DNA of 64,000 nucleotides, from assembly GCF_030646925.1 (NCBI RefSeq), contig NZ_JAUSKL010000024.1, positions 1 through 64,000 on the forward strand, written 5' to 3'. The notes under the pieces are model-generated. The model searched no databases, was not told where the DNA came from, and saw only the letters and a list, made by a program, of their open reading frames with translations. This DNA comes from Candidatus Binatus sp. Lineage in GTDB: Bacteria; Desulfobacterota; Binatia; Binatales; Binataceae. Within the stretch, counting starts at the first letter, position 1. Each line of letters opens with the position of its first letter. Shown here piece by piece: positions 57,735 through 64,000 of this stretch. Made by a program: the position numbers and the translations under genes.

Positions 57735-59216
57735 TCAGCGCGGTGCGGGCGTGATGCGATAGATTCCCAGATCGGGCTCGCGATGAGTCTCGACAATTTT
57801 GAAATTCTTCGCGTCGGGGAGTTCCGAGCGCACCGAGTCTCCATCTTTCCAGCTTGCGAGCCATCCGCCGCCCGCCGCTGACACTCTGCTCTCGATCGTA
57901 GCGCGCGCCGATTGCGGGTCGTAGCCGGGCACCGCGACGCGCGGATTCGGACCGCGAAAATAGTAGTTGAACACCACCGAGTAGTAGCCGAACGGGAAGC
58001 CCGCGCTCGGCTCGTTCGCAGTCCTGCCGTTCGAGACGAACCCCGATTCGAAGAACACCGGTTCCGCCGGGCCGCCGGCGGCGACCTGGCGCGCAAGTTC
58101 CCGCCACGGCTGCGGCTTGGCCCTCGCGAACGGCGAGAGAATCAGGCATAGCAGCGCGAATCCCGCCGCCAGCAGATTGCGCCACTTGATGCTCCATGCG
58201 CCGATACCGCCCGCGACCAATATCGAAGTCGCAGCAATCCCCGGCGACAGATACCGCGGATTGAACATCGGATGCAGAACGATCGAGCCGATAACAAATG
58301 CGAGAGTCGGTATTGCAGCCCACGTCACCAGCCAGCGCAGAGGCTCGTCGCGATCTTTTTCCACGGCGCGGCCGAATATCAGCCATAAGCCGAATCCCGC
58401 GGCGATCGCTAACGCGGCAACCTTGTCGGTGAGCGAGTAGTTGTAGGCCGGGCCCAGGTAGTCCAGCGAATGACCGTACATCAGGTCGTGGCTTTGTCGC
58501 GCCGCGACGGGAACGTAGGGAAGGAACAGGCCGAGCGCAATAGCCATCGCGAGCCATACCATCGGATCGCGCCTGCCGCGGGTGAAATCGCGCAGTAGCA
58601 TCGCGGCCTCGGCGCCGACGATCAGCAGTCCGGCCATGTGCGTGTACGGCATCGCTGCGCCGAGCACGCCGCATCCGATTGCGCGAGCAGTGCTCGGCCG
58701 GGAGCGCACGCGTATCAGCGTGAGCAGATGCGCGAGCGAGATCGCGATGAACATCGGATACATCCGCGCGGTCTGCGCGAACACGATCGCGAGCGGATTG
58801 AACGCCCAGATCGCCGCCGCCGCGACGCCGGTCTCCGCGTCGAACATCTGGCGGCCCAGCGCGAAGATTAGGAGCAGGCTGACGACCGCCAGCGTCGCCG
58901 ACATCGATCGCAGCGCAACTTCGCTGAGGCCGAAAATCCGCGTGTAGTAGTGCAGCACGGCGTAGTAGAAGACCTGCTTGCCGGGATCGTCCATCACCGG
59001 CGTCCGCACGATCGCGGCGACGCCCGGCTTCGACGCCGCCCATGCGCTGTAAGCCTCGCTCGCGCCGAGCGCGTCCTTGCCGAGGTGAAAGGAATAGAGG
59101 GCGGCCGCTACGATCAGAATCGCCGCGAAGATCTGCATCGCACGCCGCGACGATCCCGCCCGAGACGGCGCTGTGATCCCGGCCGATGCGGCCGCGTTCG
59201 CGCTATCCATGCTCAC
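57735..59216 (-). CDS. GT39/ArnT-like membrane glycosyltransferase
   Basis: The 493-residue protein has about 10-12 membrane helices and the PMT_2-type N-terminal loop (LGKDALGASEAYSAWA, then YYAVLHYYTRIFGLSEVALRSMSA). FAQTARMYPMFIAIS and a C-terminal periplasmic part follow. Such enzymes move a sugar from a polyprenyl-phosphate donor to lipid or protein on the outer face of the inner membrane. The usual DE motif in the first loop is GASE here. The ATG at 59210 is an alternative start. Confidence 0.82.
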   Translation of the reverse strand: MSMDSANAAASAGITAPSRAGSSRRAMQIFAAILIVAAALYSFHLGKDALGASEAYSAWAASKPGVAAIVRTPVMDDPGKQVFYYAVLHYYTRIFGLSEVALRSMSATLAVVSLLLIFALGRQMFDAETGVAAAAIWAFNPLAIVFAQTARMYPMFIAISLAHLLTLIRVRSRPSTARAIGCGVLGAAMPYTHMAGLLIVGAEAAMLLRDFTRGRRDPMVWLAMAIALGLFLPYVPVAARQSHDLMYGHSLDYLGPAYNYSLTDKVAALAIAAGFGLWLIFGRAVEKDRDEPLRWLVTWAAIPTLAFVIGSIVLHPMFNPRYLSPGIAATSILVAGGIGAWSIKWRNLLAAGFALLCLILSPFARAKPQPWRELARQVAAGGPAEPVFFESGFVSNGRTANEPSAGFPFGYYSVVFNYYFRGPNPRVAVPGYDPQSARATIESRVSAAGGGWLASWKDGDSVRSELPDAKNFKIVETHREPDLGIYRITPAPR

Positions 59217-59327
59217 CGCTTATAGCGGATCGCATCGCCACAATCTTCCACCGGTCCGCACCGCTTGCGCGTCGCGCGATAACTTCACTTGACTAGCCGG
59301 GCCGGTACTGGCGAACTGCTCAAAGTC

Positions 59328-60716
59328 ATGTCCGAGTTTCCCGAAGTAGTTCCCGAGATCGGCGAACAGCGGATTGCGGTGACGCTGCCGCCGATCGGCC
59401 GAATCCGCGCCGAGGTATGGGCGCTCGCATGGCCGGTGATTCTGTCGTTCGGACTGGATTCGATACTCGGGCTCGCCTCGATGCTGATGGTGGGGCGCCT
59501 CGGCGCGGAGGCGGTCGGCGCGGTCGGCCTGGCGACGCAGATTCTCGGCGCCGTGCGCGCGGGTATCGCGGCGGTCGGCACCGGCACGGTCGCGCTGGTG
59601 GCGCGCTATATCGGCGCGGGCGATCGCAATAGCGCCGAGGAAGTGCTGAAGCAATCGGTCATCTTCGGCGTGATCGTTTCGACCGTCATCGCGATTCCGG
59701 TGATCGTGTTTGCGCGTCCGCTGATGAGCCTCTTTCAGGTGCAGGGCCAGATGGCCGACATGGGCGCGCGCTATCTGCAAGTGGTGATGCTGTCGGAACC
59801 GTTCCAGGGAATCTTTCTGATGTGCGCGTCGGCGTTGCGCGGCGCCGGCGATACGCGCACGCCGCTCTGGATCGGCGGCATCATCGACGTGGTCGCGATT
59901 TTCTTCAACTACGTGTTGATTTTCGGCAAGCTCGGATTTCCGGCGCTCGGCGTCGACGGCTCCGCGGTGGCGACGCTGCTCGCGATCGCGATCGGAGGGC
60001 TGCTTTTCTTCTGGGCGCTATCGATCGACGGAATGGTGCTGAACTTCAGATGGCATCGGCTGTGGCCCGACCTCGGGCTCGGCCGGCGAATCCTTAGCGT
60101 CGGCAATCCGGCGGCGCTCGAGCAATTGATCATCCAGTTCGGCTTCGTCGCTTACGTCGCGTTCGTCGCACGCTACGGGCCGAAAGAAGTGGCGGCGTAC
60201 TTCATCGGCGTGCGGATTCTCGCGCTGTCGTTTCTGCCGGGCTTCGGCTTCTCGGCCGCGTCGGCGACGCTGGTGGGGCAGGGACTCGGCGCCAACGATC
60301 CGGCGTTTGCGCGCAAGGCGGGATGGGAATCCACCCGCATGGCAGTCGTGATGATGACGGCGCTCGGCCTGGTGTTTCTGCTGTTCGCGCGTCAGATTGC
60401 GGCGCTCTTCATCAGCGACAAGGAGGTAATCGAGTACACCGTCCAGTTCATGTATGCGCTGGCGGCGGCGCAACCGCTGATGGCGATCGATTGGACGATT
60501 ACCGGCGCGCTGCGCGGCGCGGGCGATTCGCGCTATCCGCTATGGGGCTCGCTCGCGGGCTTTTACGGGATGCGGCTGCTGGTCACGATTCTGATTTCAT
60601 ACTACGGCGGCAGTACCGTGTGGATCTGGTGGTCGCTGATTGCGGACTACGTGGTGAGGTCGGCGCTGAAATCGTGGCGCTTCAGCACCCGCCATTGGGA
60701 AACAATCGAGGTGTGA
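59328..60716 (+). CDS. MATE-family multidrug/Na+ efflux transporter
   Basis: The 462-residue protein has 12 membrane helices with the two-lobe MATE plan: LAWPVILSFGLDSILGLASMLMVGRLGAEAVGAVGLA in lobe 1 and GNPAALEQLIIQFGFVAYVAFVARYGPKEVAAYFIG in lobe 2, and GALRGAGDSRYPLW near the end. It exports drugs or metabolites against Na+ or H+. The ATG at 59328 is the likely start. The last codons (HWETIEV and TGA) are duplicated at the far end of the downstream island. Confidence 0.92.
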   Translation: MSEFPEVVPEIGEQRIAVTLPPIGRIRAEVWALAWPVILSFGLDSILGLASMLMVGRLGAEAVGAVGLATQILGAVRAGIAAVGTGTVALVARYIGAGDRNSAEEVLKQSVIFGVIVSTVIAIPVIVFARPLMSLFQVQGQMADMGARYLQVVMLSEPFQGIFLMCASALRGAGDTRTPLWIGGIIDVVAIFFNYVLIFGKLGFPALGVDGSAVATLLAIAIGGLLFFWALSIDGMVLNFRWHRLWPDLGLGRRILSVGNPAALEQLIIQFGFVAYVAFVARYGPKEVAAYFIGVRILALSFLPGFGFSAASATLVGQGLGANDPAFARKAGWESTRMAVVMMTALGLVFLLFARQIAALFISDKEVIEYTVQFMYALAAAQPLMAIDWTITGALRGAGDSRYPLWGSLAGFYGMRLLVTILISYYGGSTVWIWWSLIADYVVRSALKSWRFSTRHWETIEV

Positions 60717-60718
60717 GG
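60693..60718 (+). repeat. Host-side direct repeat of the HNH island
   Basis: This 26-bp segment (core CATTGGGAAACAATCGAG) is the 3' end of the MATE gene including its TGA. It matches 63462-63487 at 25 of 26 positions (A here, G there). Confidence 0.85.
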
Positions 60719-60896
60719 CAAGGACAACGTGGGTGCCGACAGTCGTTGCGAGCTACTGACAACGCCACATCTGCGCGGCCCTTCATCGCGAGAGATTGCC
60801 CACCCATCAAGAGAAGCTCAGGTTCTTCGACTTCTGCCATTCGACGGCGAACGAGCATCAGGACCGACACCTCGGCTGGTTGTTGAGCGCCATGTA

Positions 60897-61433
60897 CTAG
60901 GAGGTGTCTTCCGGTAGAGAAGCGAGTCTTCGACCCTCAGACGTGATCGTCCACTTTCCTGGGGTTTGCTCGAGAAACCCTTGTTCCATCATCGGAATGC
61001 GAGCACGACGAAATTGCGCCTTCCACCTTGGACGGCCACCTGCTAGCAAAATCGAATCCCCTTCCTTCAAAAGAGAGGCGATAAGAGGTTCAAGTTCTCG
61101 CTCGAGTGCCTTCGGCGTCGCTTGTCCTCCCATCTTTAGCAGTGTCTTGAGAATGAGCGGATAGAATTTCCACTGTGGCGTGGCGCTGTCCTTAGAATTA
61201 GAAGCGTCTCGCCTGATGCCCTTAAGTGCTCGCCATTCCCGGCGCATTCCTTCGATCTTTAGCTGGAACTCTTCCACGGATCGCGCCAACGCTATCGTTG
61301 CTGAGGCCGCTTCGTAAGCCGAGCGTGAGAGAAGCTTGGCACTTTGCTGATTGAGTAGCCGGCGAACCGCTCTTATCTCACCCACAGCCTGTTTGAGCAT
61401 ACGGTCCACGCCGCCCGAATGCGGAATCTTCAC
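60897..61433 (-). CDS. Winged-helix partner (Mrr N-terminal-like)
   Basis: The 178-residue protein has a helical N-terminal half with a coiled-coil look. The C-terminal winged helix (QWKFYPLILKTLLKMGGQATPKALERELEPLI, then RARIPMMEQGFLEQTPGKWTITSEGRRL) resembles the Mrr_N domain of restriction-like proteins. The GTG start at 61433 overlaps the HNH gene's stop as GTGA, so translation is coupled. It probably binds DNA and guides or controls the nuclease. Confidence 0.7.
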   Translation of the reverse strand: MKIPHSGGVDRMLKQAVGEIRAVRRLLNQQSAKLLSRSAYEAASATIALARSVEEFQLKIEGMRREWRALKGIRRDASNSKDSATPQWKFYPLILKTLLKMGGQATPKALERELEPLIASLLKEGDSILLAGGRPRWKAQFRRARIPMMEQGFLEQTPGKWTITSEGRRLASLPEDTS

Positions 61434-63079
61434 GCTGCAATGCCCTTTCGCGCTTCGGACGTTTCTTGAATCATTTGATTCAAATCTAACGGACACGCCA
61501 AAACTGCTACGCCTGCGGGCGAGGCTCCCGTCTTAAAGACCTGTAGCCAAAACTCGCGATTTTGCTTAGCGCCGAACACCGTCTGACTCAGGTGCTTATC
61601 TATCCAACAGGGCAGCATCGCAAGATTGCTGAGGAAGAGTTCTATTCGTCTCCACAGATCCTCTGGAAATTTCTTCTGAAAGAGTCTTTCCTTGTTCGTC
61701 ATTTGCCCCGTCCAGGCAAAGTAGTGTTCAACTACCAGCCTGACCCATTGCAGGATCGCGCCCACAACTTCCTCTCGAGCCATTCTCCAAGCTCTGAGAT
61801 GCGGTTCGGCAATCAACGTGCCCTTCTGAACCTGGTACTCGATCTTCCTCCCTCCTGTCTCGGGATCCCATTGGCCTACGAAGAACACGTCAGCGAATAA
61901 GTTCATTAGCCGGATGAGTTGATCTCGTTCCAAAAAACGAGGGTTCTCGCCACGTTCGACGCCCTCGTCGATGGGACTGTCCAACGCGTTCTTGTAGACA
62001 AATTCGGCGAAAAAGGTGCGCTCGATCGTGCTGTATGCGAGTGGTCTATCAGCTCCCTTGCCCGACCACTCTATGAATTCCTTGAGTCGATTCTCCGTAC
62101 TGTGGGTTATCTGATCGCGTACCGAATCAACAATGTACCGCTGCATTTCCCGGTGTTCGCCGCGAAAGAAGGCAACGAGATCTCGCTCACTGAAACCGTA
62201 GTGATCCTCTCTGAAGCCCTTCATTGTCTGGTATTGACGTATCCGCTCGACGAACAACGAACTACCTAAGTGCCTGATTACCGCCGTATCAAAGGCCACT
62301 TGACGGAGCTTATCGCCTGCATTTGTGTTTGCTTGCAACAAGACATTGGTGTCGGGCTGAACGAACACTCGGACCGGCAACTCCTTGACGCCGAGCAGAA
62401 TCTGCGCGGCAGCCTTATGTTGTCCATCAAATACCTTTAAAAGGCTCGCTCCATCTGGCTCGGGAGCCCACCAAGCGAGGGCGATGTGAAGTTGAGGACG
62501 TTTTTTCATGAACTCTTCTATGAGTCCACGAACATTTGACCCGATACTTCTGGGATTGATTCGATCGTCGTGATGAAGGTACTCAAGCGGCATGAGCGCG
62601 AAAAAATACTCCATGCCACTTAGCGAGTCTTTGTATAGTGGCACAGATTGAATCTCAGGCCGACCAATTTCACTTAGCACAAAGTCGACGTGCTCTGGTC
62701 GTCGCTTGAGTCGAAGCTTCGCTTTAGAACCGCCATAACGCTGAAGCACATTTCCTAAGTTTGCGCCTCGCAAACCTTGCTCTTGGGCTTCGATCTGTAG
62801 TCGATCGAATTCGGCCATACGGCGGGCTACTCTCAGGTCCGAGGCTCCCTTACTTCGGTTACAAGAGAGGTGGACTATAGCAAAATTGTTCTCCTCATCG
62901 GGCCCGACTTCCGACAAGGGAATAATATGGTCAACGTCGAGTTGACCCTGATGGAGGAGCAGGTCGATTGGTTTGTCACAGATAAAACACTTCCCCGACT
63001 GACGTTCGGCGAGGCGCTTTTCAAGGGTAGACCTTTCTTCCTTGCTGAGCGCTGAAAGCATTGTCACACGATCGGCCAT
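61430..63079 (-). CDS. HNH nuclease fused to DGQH (DndB/ParB-like) domain
   Basis: The 549-residue protein begins with an HNH domain: CFIC (Cys31, Cys34), LDVDHIIPLSEVG (Asp50, His51) and NNFAIVHLSCNRSKG (Asn65, His70, Cys73). A DGQHR-type domain with KVFDGQHKAAAQILLG (218-222) and RVFVQPD follows, as in DndB/DptB-like and ParB-fold nucleotide-binding proteins. The C-terminal 250 residues are helical and unassigned. An attack on foreign or modified DNA is inferred. It is coupled to the winged-helix gene. Confidence 0.8.
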   Translation of the reverse strand: MADRVTMLSALSKEERSTLEKRLAERQSGKCFICDKPIDLLLHQGQLDVDHIIPLSEVGPDEENNFAIVHLSCNRSKGASDLRVARRMAEFDRLQIEAQEQGLRGANLGNVLQRYGGSKAKLRLKRRPEHVDFVLSEIGRPEIQSVPLYKDSLSGMEYFFALMPLEYLHHDDRINPRSIGSNVRGLIEEFMKKRPQLHIALAWWAPEPDGASLLKVFDGQHKAAAQILLGVKELPVRVFVQPDTNVLLQANTNAGDKLRQVAFDTAVIRHLGSSLFVERIRQYQTMKGFREDHYGFSERDLVAFFRGEHREMQRYIVDSVRDQITHSTENRLKEFIEWSGKGADRPLAYSTIERTFFAEFVYKNALDSPIDEGVERGENPRFLERDQLIRLMNLFADVFFVGQWDPETGGRKIEYQVQKGTLIAEPHLRAWRMAREEVVGAILQWVRLVVEHYFAWTGQMTNKERLFQKKFPEDLWRRIELFLSNLAMLPCWIDKHLSQTVFGAKQNREFWLQVFKTGASPAGVAVLACPLDLNQMIQETSEARKGIAA

Positions 63080-63461
63080 GCGTCACGTCCCTCCTGGCTG
63101 ATGCCTCGACGTCCGGGTGTTCACGTTCACTAATTCTGGCTTGACGCCGAGCAGAATCACAGCCCCGAGCATCATACTTTGAAAAAGTATTGATCGGCGA
63201 AGGAGGGGCGGTCCAGACAAAACCAAATACCGAAAAGGACGAGTGCTCGAGTAACATCAACGGCTGCGTGAGAATTATTCCAATTGATGCGGTGGCAACT
63301 GTCGTTCGCGACTCGTGTTCATTCGGACCCGAAACACAAAGGCACCCGTAAATCTTGCCGGTATCTTGGCTTGCAGGGTCCTTCTCCATCGACCAATCCG
63401 TACTCTTGTCACCGAGCGGGGCGTGCGCCAACGAGCAATTGCCCGGAGGACAGGCACCGGA

Positions 63462-63487
63462 CATTGGGAAACGATCGAGGTGTGAGG
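63462..63487 (+). repeat. Distal direct repeat of the HNH island
   Basis: It repeats the MATE 3' end (25 of 26 bases), including the in-frame TGA context, 2.77 kb away from the gene. Confidence 0.85.
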
Positions 63488-63571
63488 GCGAAGCGCGAAG
63501 GCCGCGCGCGCGTCGCGTCGGCCTGCCTTGTTCAACTCGTAAGAAAAGTGTTTTGCGTTTGCGATGCTGGA

Positions 63572-63598
63572 CCGCGCCGCAGCGCGGCGGGGCTTTTG
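63572..63598 (+). terminator. GC hairpin with T-tract
   Basis: CCGCGC, loop CGCA, GCGCGG is followed by CGGGGCTTTTGATTT on the plus strand. The only plus-strand gene that it could serve is the MATE gene, now separated from it by the island. Confidence 0.6.
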
Positions 63599-63626
63599 AT
63601 TTCCCCGTCGCACTACGCAGGAGAAG

Positions 63627-63797
63627 TTAGAAGGCCGCGGTGACGGTCGAGATCTCGCTGGTGATCTTGCCGCCGAGCAGCGTGTAAGCCGTCATCCCGG
63701 CGACCGCCACTGCGGCGAGGATCAGCACGTACTCGGTCATCGTCTGGCCCTTGCGGTTCTCGCGGATTGCTACGAAGAGTTTGGTTAGATAGTCCAT
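63627..63797 (-). CDS. Flp-type (type IVb) pilin
   Basis: The 56-residue protein begins MDYLTKLFVAIRENRKGQTM and continues with TEYVLILAAVAVAGMTAYTL. This is the Flp/Fap pilin pattern, with a short basic leader, the conserved Glu in QTMTEY and a hydrophobic helix. Flp pilins are cleaved by TadV and assembled by the Tad secretion machinery for adhesion. AGGGG precedes the ATG. No tad genes are in view; they may lie beyond the window. Confidence 0.88.
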   Translation of the reverse strand: MDYLTKLFVAIRENRKGQTMTEYVLILAAVAVAGMTAYTLLGGKITSEISTVTAAF

Positions 63798-64000
63798 TGT
63801 GGTTCCCCTTTTTGCGCTCCTTGGAGCGTTTTGTGATTGTTAGTGCATCCACCGTGCCACCTGGAGGCCGACTGAATGATGCACATATTCTGATGGAGAT
63901 TCGTCTTACTGACTCGAACGGCGCCAGATTAGGGTCTCGAAAGGACTCGCAGGTGCCTCGATTTGTCGCGGCCCGGTCCAATTCATTCGACGCGCCGTCC
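63798..64000. other. Right edge, no supported gene
   Basis: The last 203 bases include the upstream region of the pilin gene. I see no coding frame with recognisable features. Confidence 0.4.

Larger units (their letters stand above)
60693..63487. mobile_element. Direct-repeat-bounded island with HNH-DGQH and winged-helix genes
   Basis: The 2.8-kb low-G+C unit lies between 26-bp direct repeats made from the 3' end of the MATE gene. It contains two overlapping genes on the minus strand and no recombinase. A GC hairpin with a T-tract that fits a plus-strand terminator lies just outside the distal repeat, as if it once ended the MATE transcript. The layout parallels the island at 14347-15433. 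Confidence 0.7.
63080..63626. other. Gene-free stretch spanning the island's distal border
   Basis: It holds the upstream region of the HNH gene, the distal direct repeat at 63462-63487, and a hairpin terminator near 63572-63595. Several open frames exist on both strands, but none shows coding character or a recognisable family. Confidence 0.5.

Noticed and set aside
63021-63643. Several open frames on both strands near the right island border
   Set aside because: They cross the direct repeat and terminator and show no coherent protein features.

Overview
The window is about 64 kb of G+C-rich bacterial chromosome, probably near 60% G+C, with patches of clearly lower G+C. Outer-membrane-type proteins with signal peptides, several lipoproteins with lipoboxes, a bactofilin and bS21 point to a Gram-negative bacterium. 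The mix of many short-chain dehydrogenases, alpha/beta hydrolases, a class III CoA-transferase, an F420/FMN-type PPOX protein and a B12-dependent ribonucleotide reductase would suit an uncultured environmental lineage such as Binatota or another Desulfobacterota-like group. That placement is inference only. Chromosomal markers (rpsU, pyrE, nrdJ, dciA, nth and two parS sites) argue against a plasmid. No tRNA, rRNA or CRISPR array was found.

Layout. 0.5-2 kb: a TetR regulator, then a junkyard of four gene fragments (two transposases, an aldolase-like start, a NUDIX end). 2-14.3 kb: housekeeping and catabolic genes (ATP-dependent DNA ligase, two alpha/beta hydrolases, a GT2-methyltransferase fusion, DacA, TusA, SnoaL-like, FrnE-like, three SDRs). 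14.35-15.43 kb: a small AbiJ-like island bounded by a 29-bp direct repeat. 15.4-23.8 kb: a FabL-like SDR without its catalytic Tyr, a phosphodiesterase, bactofilin, DUF72, aminotransferase and envelope proteins. 23.8-31.6 kb: a tightly packed MoxR-DUF58-VWA operon. 32-39.2 kb: mixed metabolism ending in rpsU. 39.29-41.81 kb: a low-G+C unit with 16-bp inverted ends. 42-53 kb: pyrE, an SDR, a degenerate PHP lipoprotein, divergent dciA/nrdJ with tandem NrdR-box-like sites, and an APC transporter. 53.3-63.5 kb: an accessory cluster with a Schlafen/AlbA-type ATPase gene, a complete IS1595-family transposon carrying a PIN-domain gene pair, two parS sites, two transport/envelope genes, and a second direct-repeat-bounded island with an HNH-DGQH protein plus a winged-helix partner. 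The window ends with a tiny Flp-type pilin gene.

The most unusual signals are three kinds of small mobile unit, each carrying defence-like or uncharacterised cargo. The first kind comprises two islands (14347-15433 and 60693-63487). Each duplicates the last codons and stop of a host gene as a 26-29-bp direct repeat with a single transition between copies, and neither has a visible recombinase. The second is an IS1595-family transposon with perfect 24-bp ends and an 8-bp target duplication whose passengers are a PIN nuclease and an uncharacterised partner. The third is the inverted-repeat-bounded unit at 39.3-41.8 kb. Two dispersed palindromic repeat families occupy many intergenic gaps.
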